Part shown: positions 1 through 6,857 of the stretch, one piece after another | How the letters are laid out: each line of letters begins with the position of its first letter | Numbering within the stretch: the stretch's first letter is position 1 | Assembly (NCBI GenBank): GCA_003176045.1 | Contig: PSRM01000094.1 | Location: forward strand, 1-63,084 | Direction: 5' to 3' | Length of the DNA stretch: 63,084 nucleotides | Source of the DNA: Verrucomicrobiota bacterium | Lineage (GTDB): Bacteria > Verrucomicrobiota > Verrucomicrobiia > Limisphaerales > UBA8199 | The notes under the pieces: generated by a model | Told to the model about the DNA's origin: nothing | What the model saw: the letters and a program-made list of their open reading frames with translations, nothing else | The model's database searches: none | Position numbers and translations under genes: made by a program

Positions 1-45
1 CCTCTCCCCTTCGGAAGGGGAGAGGGTCGGGGTGAGGGGTCTTTC
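1..45. repeat. REP-like palindrome (CTCTCCCC family), copy 1
   Basis: A GC-rich hairpin, CCTCTCCCCTTCGGAAGGGG, is followed by a GGGTGAGGGG tail. A second copy with the same stem and tail lies at 3556-3597 inside the membrane-protein gene. The element falls in the open frame of the following TPR gene, so it may be translated. Confidence 0.7.
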
Positions 46-1134
46 CCAGGAGAGCCTTTCATGGTGAGGGGTACCTCGGAAGCCGTTACTAAGCCGGTAC
101 CTTTCCTCAACAGCACCATCCCTTTCGCAGCCCAGGTCTCTCTCACCCAATCCAACACCCCGATCTGGATGGAAGTCGAGATCCGCCATTCCTGGCTTGG
201 CAAACTTCTCTCCTTTCTATACCAGGCCCCCGATTGCTATCTCTCCCTTTCGGCGCCCGGACGCCCCGTCTCCTACTTCAAATTCGTAACCACAGTCGGA
301 GGCACCGGCTGTCTGCTCTCCCCCTACATTTTCAACAAATACGATCTGCTCCAGTTCTATCTCGGCGACGCCTCCCCCGACCGCATGACCATCCCCGAAA
401 GCTTTTCCTTTCTCACGCGCCCTGGTGATCAAAAATTCTTTTCAAACGATATCCGCCTCCGCCTTTACCCAGCCGCCAAGCCCATAGTTACAGGCCCCAC
501 CGACCGCAGCCTCGAAGCTGCGCTCGCCAAGATGCTCGGCGATACCTTGGCCGCCAACGGAAAGATGGACGAGGCCCTCGTTCAGTACACCAACGCCTTG
601 CAACTCGAACCGGACTTCGCAGATGCCTGCTTCAGCCTCGGCGCCACCCTCCTCAGAATTGGCCGCGCGCAGGATGCCTTGCCGCACCTCAACAAAGCCT
701 TCGAATTGCAGCCCACCGATCGCTTCTCTCAACCGATGCTTCATTATCTGCTCGGAGAAGCGCTCTCCAGCGCCGGGCAACCCCGCGCTGCTATCGACCA
801 TTTTAGCAGAGCACTGGAGGTGCAACCCGATCTCCTAACGGCCTGCAACAGCCTGGCCTGGCTGCTGGCCACCTGCCAGGACGACGCTCTTCGCAACGGC
901 CACCGCGCCGTCGCCCTGGCCCGCCGCGCCGTTCGCCTCTCGCACGGCAACAACCCCGCCTTCATGGCTACCCTCGCCGCCGCCTATGCTGAAACCGGCC
1001 GTTTTGAGCAGGCCCAGGAAACCGCTCAACGCGCCATCCTCCTCGCCCTGGATCAAAATAATTCCGATCTGGCCTCCAACCTCCAGCGCCAACTTGATCT
1101 CTACCGCATGAACTCCCCTTGCCGTTCCTACTAG
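1..1134 (+). CDS. TPR protein, 5' end outside the window
   Basis: The frame is open from the window edge; an ATG at 61 would give 357 aa. The first part (about residues 30-140 from that ATG) is a compact non-repetitive domain rich in aromatic residues. The second half carries tetratricopeptide repeats with typical spacing (LGDTLAANGKMDEALVQYTN, then FADACFSLGATLLRIGRAQD and LAAAYAETGRFEQAQETAQR). Such modules mediate protein-protein contacts. I think the window catches only the soluble C-terminal part of a larger envelope protein, because the palindrome and the stretch after it run in frame into the upstream sequence with no stop and no clear ribosome site before the ATG. The neighbour downstream is also envelope related. 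Partner and exact function are unknown. Confidence 0.7.
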   Translation, partial: PLPFGRGEGRGEGSFPGEPFMVRGTSEAVTKPVPFLNSTIPFAAQVSLTQSNTPIWMEVEIRHSWLGKLLSFLYQAPDCYLSLSAPGRPVSYFKFVTTVGGTGCLLSPYIFNKYDLLQFYLGDASPDRMTIPESFSFLTRPGDQKFFSNDIRLRLYPAAKPIVTGPTDRSLEAALAKMLGDTLAANGKMDEALVQYTNALQLEPDFADACFSLGATLLRIGRAQDALPHLNKAFELQPTDRFSQPMLHYLLGEALSSAGQPRAAIDHFSRALEVQPDLLTACNSLAWLLATCQDDALRNGHRAVALARRAVRLSHGNNPAFMATLAAAYAETGRFEQAQETAQRAILLALDQNNSDLASNLQRQLDLYRMNSPCRSY

Positions 1135-1172
1135 TATGCATAATAGTGTTCTCCAGCGGCGCTCATTCTATC

Positions 1173-1221
1173 GTCCTCGCCTGCCCGCCGTAGCTTTAGC
1201 GAAGGCGGGTCCTCGTCCTCG
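1173..1221. repeat. REP-like palindrome (GCCCGCCGTAGCTTTAGCG family)
   Basis: The hairpin GCCCGCC...GGCGGGT is flanked by TCCTCG words and followed by TTTCTATTTTCTA tandem words. Two further copies are fused in tandem at 4101-4180 inside the membrane-protein gene and a degenerate copy lies at 37594-37635. It fills most of the gap between the TPR gene and the SGNH gene. Confidence 0.75.
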
Positions 1222-1293
1222 ATTTTTTCTATCTTCTATTTTCTATTTTCTATTTGCTGTTTCGGCTCGGCCACGCCATTACCAAGCCACCCC

Positions 1294-2628
1294 GTGAACC
1301 CGTACCGCTTCGTAATACTCTGCCTTTTTGCCGCCGCCTCCGCTCTCGCCTGGCTCACTCCCGGCAGCAAGGCCAACACGGTGTTTGGCCGGCTAAACTA
1401 TTCCCAGTTCTGGTTGGCGATATTCCTGACCCTCGCCACAATCTCTTCCGTCGCCGTCGCCCTCGGCGGAAAGGCTCGTGCACTCAAAATCAGCGCTGTC
1501 TGGCTCGGACTCCTCGCCGCCATCCTCATCACCGAACTCCTCGCCTGGTCCTGGCCCGCCCGCCACCAAATGGACAACCCCTGGTACATAGACGCCGGCG
1601 GCGGCACCACCGACTCCATCGAACTCCCCTTCGAACGCCCCCCGCACCTGAAGTGGCGCGGACTTTCCCGCGGCGACCTCGCCTTCATGAACCATGACGA
1701 CGACCCCTACGCCCGCACCATCACCTTCGAAACCGACTTCGAAGGCTTTCATAACGCCAAAGACATCCGCCAGGCCGACCTCGTGATGATCGGTGATTCC
1801 TACACCGAGGCCGGCAATATTCCCGAGGACGAAAACTTCACCTCCCTCGCCAGCCGCAAACTTGGTCTCAGCGCCCGTAACCTCGGCCGCGCCGGCTATA
1901 CCACTCCCACAGAGTTGATCGTCCTCAAGAAATACGGATTGCCTTGCCGCCCAAAATTCATCGTATGGCAAATCGCCGAATCCAATGACCTGGCCGAGTG
2001 CATCGCCTACGAAAACTGGATCGCCAAAGGTCGCGGCCCCTACTTCCAAACCATCTTCCGCAATTCGAGCGCAGGCATCCCTTCCGCATCGGAGCGCTGG
2101 CAGCGACGTTCTCCCACCTACAACTTATTCACCGCCCTTCGCCATCACGACCTCAATCCCTGGCCCTTTACCGGCACGTTCACCGACCGCCAACAAAACG
2201 AAATCCCCATTCGTTTCGCCCTCGAGTTCGGCCTCCAGCAACCCGCCCGCGGCCATCGCGGCTGGCCCACCTTTTCCACGGCCCTCGCCGAGGGCGCCGA
2301 AATCTGTCGTACAAACAACATCCACCTCCTGGTTGTTCTGATCCCCATGAAGTACCGCGCGCTTGGCCCCTACACACACTTCCCCCCCGGCGTTCGCGAA
2401 CGCGCAGAAGCCTTTCCCGGCGCCTCACAGGAGGATTCCCTGGGACCACTCTTGCAGCTCTTCTGCGACGCCCATAAAATCCCCTTCGCCGATGCCACCC
2501 CCATCCTCCGCGAAAAAGCCAAAGCCGGCGATTTAGTCTATCTCCCCTTCGACACCCATCTCTCACCCGCGGGGCATCAAGCGGTCGCAGAACTTATCAC
2601 TGACAAGCTCAAGCAGACTCTTCCTTGA
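1294..2628 (+). CDS. SGNH/GDSL hydrolase-like membrane-anchored protein
   Basis: A 444-aa protein with hydrophobic segments near residues 5-20, 40-57 and 67-85, then a large extracytoplasmic domain. The SGNH signature is visible: block I VMIGDSYTEAG (Ser near 169), a Gly block NLGRAGYTT near 196-204, a QIAESND block III near 226-232, and a C-terminal DTHLSPAGH with the Asp-His pair near 420-422. Proteins of this fold (AlgX/AlgJ-like, DUF1574-like) act as O-acetyltransferases or esterases on exopolysaccharide or cell-wall glycans. Its stop overlaps the TTG start of the next gene (TTGA), so the two are translationally coupled. The family call is firm; the substrate is not visible. Confidence 0.75.
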   Translation: MNPYRFVILCLFAAASALAWLTPGSKANTVFGRLNYSQFWLAIFLTLATISSVAVALGGKARALKISAVWLGLLAAILITELLAWSWPARHQMDNPWYIDAGGGTTDSIELPFERPPHLKWRGLSRGDLAFMNHDDDPYARTITFETDFEGFHNAKDIRQADLVMIGDSYTEAGNIPEDENFTSLASRKLGLSARNLGRAGYTTPTELIVLKKYGLPCRPKFIVWQIAESNDLAECIAYENWIAKGRGPYFQTIFRNSSAGIPSASERWQRRSPTYNLFTALRHHDLNPWPFTGTFTDRQQNEIPIRFALEFGLQQPARGHRGWPTFSTALAEGAEICRTNNIHLLVVLIPMKYRALGPYTHFPPGVRERAEAFPGASQEDSLGPLLQLFCDAHKIPFADATPILREKAKAGDLVYLPFDTHLSPAGHQAVAELITDKLKQTLP

Positions 2629-4958
2629 AACCTCAATCTTCAAACTTCAATCATCAGCCCGCCCCAGCCAATCCGGCGCCGGAGCGCGGACATTCCTGTC
2701 CGCAGCAACGTGCAACCAGCCAAGGGGCCGAGTCCTTGCCCAAAAGCCCTTTGAAGTTTGGAGCTTGGAGTTTGCTTGAAGTTTGGAGTTCGAAGTTTGA
2801 AGTTTCCTCTATCCTCTTCCTGCTCCTCGCCGCCGGCCCCATCCTCCACACCCTCGTCCTCGTTTTCAGCTCCCGCTTCCCTGCCGCCCACGACGGCTTC
2901 CAATACTTCACTCTCCAATGGTATTTCCTCAACAACGCAGCACAGAGCGGCGAATGGGCCCAATGGATGCCCTTCGCCACCGAAGGCGCCGTGGCCAACT
3001 ACTGGTGGGGCCTCCAGGCCTCCTTCCTTCAAAACGCACTCATGTCCTGCGGCAAACTGCTCCGCGGCTGGAACCTGTTGGACCTTTCTTATTGGGGCCT
3101 CTGTGTGGACGAACTCATCCTGCTCACAGGTTGCTGGCTGCTCTGCCAGCGTTTCATTCGCTCCCCACTCGCCAGAGCTTATGCCTGCGTCTGCGTCCTC
3201 GGCTCAAGTCTCTGGCTCGACCAGGTCCATTGGAATTTCCATCTCTACTACGCCGTTCCCCTCGTCCTGCACTTCGGCCACCGCTTCCTCGAAACCGCCA
3301 AATGGCGCTACGTCTTCCTCGCCTCCAATCTCCTCGCCGCCCAAACCCTCGGCAACATCCCCTACTTCCTCCCCGTCACCTCATTCGTCATCACCGCCTA
3401 TTTTGCTTTTTATATCGCGTTCAATTGGTCGGAAGTAGCCGACCCATGGCGCGCGGCCTTCTCATCCATCCGTAGCAGCCGACGTAAGGAGGCTCTAATT
3501 TCGCGCGCGCAAGCAATCCATGACCGCTCTATCGCAAAGACGCGGCCGACGATTCTCCCTCTCCCCCGCCGAGGGGGAGAGGGCTGGGGTGAGGGGGAAC
3601 TCCGTGGTCTGTGGTCAGTGGTCCGTGGTCTGTGGTCTGCTCCGCTCGCCCTCGCCCTCTCCGCCTTCTCCTTCTGGGCCGCCTACAAATACCTCACCAT
3701 CGGCACCGACCAACTGGCCAACTTCTACCCGGGCCGCTCCCCCGAACTCCAAACGGACCTGGCCACATTCCTTAGCTGGGGCGGCAAACTCAAACTCCGG
3801 CACTGGACCGAAATGCTCCTGGGCATCACCCCATGGCTGGACTTCTCCCTCTACACCGGCATCCTCACCGTTCCCTTCGCCATTATAGGCGCGGCAGTCA
3901 CCGGCCGCTGTCGCCTCCACCTCCTCTTTCTCACTGTAGTCATCGCCCTCTTTGCCCACGGCACTTTTGTCGCCGCCGCTCTCTTCCACCTCTGGCCCAT
4001 GATGCATTATTTCCGTCACCTCTCCCTTGTCTCCCCCTTCGTCCGCCTCTTCCTCTGTTTCATCGCCGGCCTCGGCTTCGACTGGCTGCTGGCCCATTCG
4101 TCCTCGCCTGCCCGCCATAGCTTTAGCGAAGGCGGGTCCTCGCCTGCCCGCCGTAGCCTTGGCGAAGGTGGGTCCTCATCCTCGAACTCTTCCCCCTCGA
4201 CCCACGACCCTCGACCCTCGCCCGCTGGTCCGTCCCACTTGGCACCTGACACTCGACACTTGACACATGGCCCCTCATCCACCATCCACCATCCATCATC
4301 CGCTCCCCTGCGCACCATAGTCACTGTCGCTCTCGGCCTCTTCCTCCTGGTCCTCTCCTTCTATCTCTTCTCCCTCGCCAACCCCTCCGGCGCCTCCTCC
4401 TGCCTTCAATGGCTCTCCGTAAACCCCGACCTCGGCTCCGCCGAGCATCCTCTCTCTCTCCCCGAAACCATTTCCCGCCTCCACCGCACCGGCGTCATGG
4501 CCGCCCTTTCCGGAATCCTCCTGCTCCTGACTGGCGTTGCGCGCCAGTCCTGGCACATCATCCATCATCCATCATCCACCATCTATCATCCCTCATCCCC
4601 TTCCTCGCCCTCCTCCTCGCCACCGCCGATATCTACCACTACAAATTCCTTTATCTATTCTCGCGCACCGACCCTGGCGGCTGGCACACCGCCAACCTCG
4701 CCACCACCTGTCCCACTCCTTTCCAGCCACGCCGCGTCCCCCGCATGTCCGCGCAATTCCCGCGCCTGGCCGAGCTGGCTTCCTTCAGCCGCCTCGGCCC
4801 CATGCAATATTCCACCCTCAACAGCTTTGTCTTCGTGGACGAAGCCGCCAACGCCCACACACGCGTTGACTATTGGCTGCGTCCCTTCGACGAATTCCTC
4901 CGCGCCTGTTCCGGCCAACCCCTGGAAGGCAATCCCGAACGCACCGGCGGCGGCATGA
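2625..4958 (+). CDS. YfhO-like polytopic membrane protein, N-terminal part (frameshifted)
   Basis: A TTG start overlaps the upstream stop. The first ~60 residues are translated repeat words, including a palindrome at 2681-2704. Real membrane sequence begins near residue 62 (ILFLLLAAGPILHTLVLVF) and continues with many helices, including an early luminal loop AAHDGFQYFTLQWYFLNN typical of YfhO/glycosyltransferase-like membrane proteins. Two further inserts of repeat words, at about 3466-3645 and 4095-4310, sit between predicted helices and keep the frame. The homologous frame ends near 4560-4600 within CATC-rich repeats. Past that point this ORF is Pro/Ser-rich nonsense and the true continuation lies in the next entry's frame. 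It probably handles undecaprenyl-linked sugars or lipoteichoic-type glycosylation. It is either a pseudogene, a phase-variable gene or a sequencing error in the repeat. Confidence 0.65.
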   Translation: MKPQSSNFNHQPAPANPAPERGHSCPQQRATSQGAESLPKSPLKFGAWSLLEVWSSKFEVSSILFLLLAAGPILHTLVLVFSSRFPAAHDGFQYFTLQWYFLNNAAQSGEWAQWMPFATEGAVANYWWGLQASFLQNALMSCGKLLRGWNLLDLSYWGLCVDELILLTGCWLLCQRFIRSPLARAYACVCVLGSSLWLDQVHWNFHLYYAVPLVLHFGHRFLETAKWRYVFLASNLLAAQTLGNIPYFLPVTSFVITAYFAFYIAFNWSEVADPWRAAFSSIRSSRRKEALISRAQAIHDRSIAKTRPTILPLPRRGGEGWGEGELRGLWSVVRGLWSAPLALALSAFSFWAAYKYLTIGTDQLANFYPGRSPELQTDLATFLSWGGKLKLRHWTEMLLGITPWLDFSLYTGILTVPFAIIGAAVTGRCRLHLLFLTVVIALFAHGTFVAAALFHLWPMMHYFRHLSLVSPFVRLFLCFIAGLGFDWLLAHSSSPARHSFSEGGSSPARRSLGEGGSSSSNSSPSTHDPRPSPAGPSHLAPDTRHLTHGPSSTIHHPSSAPLRTIVTVALGLFLLVLSFYLFSLANPSGASSCLQWLSVNPDLGSAEHPLSLPETISRLHRTGVMAALSGILLLLTGVARQSWHIIHHPSSTIYHPSSPSSPSSSPPPISTTTNSFIYSRAPTLAAGTPPTSPPPVPLLSSHAASPACPRNSRAWPSWLPSAASAPCNIPPSTALSSWTKPPTPTHALTIGCVPSTNSSAPVPANPWKAIPNAPAAA
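3556..3597. repeat. REP-like palindrome (CTCTCCCC family), copy 2, inside a CDS
   Basis: The same stem (CCCTCTCCCCC...GGGGGAGAGGG) and GGGGTGAGGGGG tail as at 1-45. It is read in frame as part of a loop between two transmembrane helices and is followed by GTGGTCTGTGGTC words at 3601-3640. Confidence 0.75.
4101..4180. repeat. Tandem pair of GCCCGCC palindromes inside a CDS
   Basis: Two adjacent copies of the hairpin seen at 1173 are read in frame as Ser/Pro/Arg-rich loop residues. They are followed to about 4310 by further words (CCACGACCCTCGACCC, GACACTCGACACTTGACAC, CACCATCCACCATCC). Confidence 0.75.
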
Positions 4959-5623
4959 AACTAACCTTTCCCTTCAGCTCAGAGGCGGCCCGCAAATTCG
5001 CCGCCCTCGACCTGCCCAAAATCCAATTCTTCGCCAAGGCTTACACCGTTGAATCTGCGAAGGATATGGCCGGCTTAATGGCCGATTCGCAGTACAAGGG
5101 CGATCGGCTGTTCTTACTCAATGACCCTGCAGTTCCGGATTCGCAGTTTGGTCTTCCACATACATCTAAATTGGAAGAACTCATTTTTGGCCCAGCGCCC
5201 CGTTACAAGGCTGCCGCGCCGCCAGCCGCTTGGAAGGACCTGAACTCCGTTCATACGGACCAATCACTGGATGCGAATGAACGATTGGATTTACCTTGGC
5301 AAGTCCTCAGTTTCGACGCCAACAACCTCGTGATCGGAGTGCAAAACACGCATAACACGTGGTTATTATATTCGGATATATGGCATCCCAACTGGCACGT
5401 TACGGTCCAAGGATCGTTTCGGGAAACAGTCAAAGTCTATCCCGCCGCCCTCGCCTACAAAGCCGTCCAACTCACTCAACCCGGCACCAACATCGTCCGC
5501 TGGCACTTCGGTTCCCCGCTCCTCTCAGCCCTCTTCTTCCTCTTCGCCCTCCAATCCCTCGCCTGGCTCGTGGGCGTGGGCTGGATGATCGCTAACATCT
5601 TTCGCCAAAAAGAATCATCGTAG
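4409..5623 (+). CDS. YfhO-like membrane protein, C-terminal part (frameshifted)
   Basis: The meaningful sequence starts near 4590 with a transmembrane helix (LIPFLALLLATADIYHY) that continues the preceding gene in another frame. It then has a long extracytoplasmic domain with TGGGMKLTFPFSSEAARKF, a segment VLSFDANNLVIGVQNTHNTW, and a final helix LLSALFFLFALQSLAWLVG before the stop at 5623. YfhO-like proteins share this layout of many helices, a periplasmic beta domain and one last helix. The ATG at 4409 is formal only; residues before the helix are read from repeats. Expressed alone, this part has no visible ribosome site. Confidence 0.6.
   Translation: MALRKPRPRLRRASSLSPRNHFPPPPHRRHGRPFRNPPAPDWRCAPVLAHHPSSIIHHLSSLIPFLALLLATADIYHYKFLYLFSRTDPGGWHTANLATTCPTPFQPRRVPRMSAQFPRLAELASFSRLGPMQYSTLNSFVFVDEAANAHTRVDYWLRPFDEFLRACSGQPLEGNPERTGGGMKLTFPFSSEAARKFAALDLPKIQFFAKAYTVESAKDMAGLMADSQYKGDRLFLLNDPAVPDSQFGLPHTSKLEELIFGPAPRYKAAAPPAAWKDLNSVHTDQSLDANERLDLPWQVLSFDANNLVIGVQNTHNTWLLYSDIWHPNWHVTVQGSFRETVKVYPAALAYKAVQLTQPGTNIVRWHFGSPLLSALFFLFALQSLAWLVGVGWMIANIFRQKESS
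4557..4600. repeat. CATC-rich short tandem repeat at the frameshift point
   Basis: Imperfect CATCATC/CATCCAT units run through the point where the YfhO-like coding frame switches. Slippage here, or loss or gain of one or two bases, would join or separate the two halves. Confidence 0.65.
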
Positions 5624-5830
5624 GCTGACATTCGCTTCCCTCATTCGTTTGTCCCCATTCGTCTGTCACAGCCTTTGTTTCTTTGTTCCTTTGTTGTTCA
5701 AATTCGGGTTCGACAAAGTGAAGGACAAAGTGCTCGAGCAGTATCCGCAATCCACATTCCTCTTGCGTCTTTGCCTCTTTGCGTCTTTGCGTTAAAATTC
5801 CCCCCCTTCCTTGCGTCTCCGCGTTAATAC
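5624..5830. repeat. Word-rich intergenic stretch with 12-bp array a1
   Basis: It contains a CATTCGTTTGTCC word, a short 12-bp array at 5712-5732 (unit GACAAAGTGAAG), and TTGCGTCTTTGCCTCTTTGC words at about 5762-5800. It separates host genes on the + strand from the virion cluster on the - strand. No att-like or integrase sequence is recognisable. Confidence 0.6.
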
Positions 5831-6541
5831 TCACCCCCAAACAAAGTCCCCAGGCCGCGCCCCAAACCAAAACACAAACGCCGCCACCTTCCCCGGCGCA
5901 AAACTCCACGTCCCCAATCCCGAATCATACGTGCTCGTCGCCAGCACTACGCTCCCTGACGGCGCGTAACTTCCCGCGCACGGTCCTACCAAAGCCGCAT
6001 ACGAACTCGGCACCGTGCTGGCATCCAGCGCGTACTCATATCCATCCGGCTCATAATCCAACTCATACTGCGCCGCCACACCATAAAACCCGTCGCCCAA
6101 CGCCAAAATCATCGTCCCGCGCTGCTTGATCCAATTCTCGTATTGATACGCGGTGAAATTGTTGTTCACGATCCGCGCATCGCGATTCAGCAGCACAAAC
6201 CCCTCTCCCGGCGGACCCAGCGCCGGAATCCAGCCCGAGTGTGACACCGCCGACAAATCGCCCGCCGCATCAGTCATCGTCTGCTGATACAAATCGCCAT
6301 CCACAAAACCCGGCGGCAACCCGATGGCCGGCGCCGGCACCACCGCCGGCTCACTCCCTGTCCCCGGCCAATTCGGATCACCTATCCCATAAGCCGTATT
6401 CACCTGCCCATTCGAGCCCACAAAATGATAGACACCCGCCGGCGGCGCCCCCACCGGCCCGCCCCCGCCCGTGCGTAACGGCGATCCCAGCCGCGCCTCA
6501 TGCAGCGACGCAGCAGTGAAAGAACACTTCAATACAGACAT
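5831..6541 (-). CDS. Hypothetical tail-end protein of the virion cluster
   Basis: A 236-aa protein rich in Gly, Pro and Ala, with no membrane segment or known motif. It begins MSVLKCSFTAASLHEARLGS and has a mid-domain with NNNFTAYQYENWIKQRGTMI. It is the last gene of the - strand virion cluster, directly downstream of the tail-hub-like gene, where phages keep minor tail-tip or receptor-binding proteins. Its start is preceded by a 7-bp AATCATA array on the coding strand. Function is assigned by position only. Confidence 0.5.
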   Translation of the reverse strand: MSVLKCSFTAASLHEARLGSPLRTGGGGPVGAPPAGVYHFVGSNGQVNTAYGIGDPNWPGTGSEPAVVPAPAIGLPPGFVDGDLYQQTMTDAAGDLSAVSHSGWIPALGPPGEGFVLLNRDARIVNNNFTAYQYENWIKQRGTMILALGDGFYGVAAQYELDYEPDGYEYALDASTVPSSYAALVGPCAGSYAPSGSVVLATSTYDSGLGTWSFAPGKVAAFVFWFGARPGDFVWG

Positions 6542-6857
6542 GGAATTTATGATTTATGATTTATGATTTATGATTTTTTAAACAACAAGGACACGAAGGA
6601 ACAAAGACAAACGAATGGGGACAAACGAATAAATAAAAAGACACATGACCCCCAATTCGTTTGTCCTTCATTCGTTTGCCAGCCACGATTGCGTCGATTG
6701 GCTGTTGGACGTTGAAAGTTGAGCGTTGGATGTTCGCTGTTTCTCGTTCAAGGTTCGAGGTTCGCTGTTCAAGGTTCAAGGTTCGCCTTTTCAACAGTTG
6801 GACAAAGTGCAGGACAAAGTGCCCCGGATTGGAGCTTGGTGTTTGGTGTTTGGTGGT
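6542..6857. repeat. Word-rich gap with 7-bp array and 12-bp array a2
   Basis: It holds four-fold TTTATGA (6544-6578), AACGAATGGGGACAAACGAA words near 6610-6675, GTTGAAAGTTGAGCGTTGGA and GGTTCGAGGTTCGCTGTTCA words near 6712-6790, the 12-bp array at 6801-6821 (unit GACAAAGTGCAG), and GGTGTTTGGTGTTTGG at 6838-6853. No gene seen. Confidence 0.65.
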
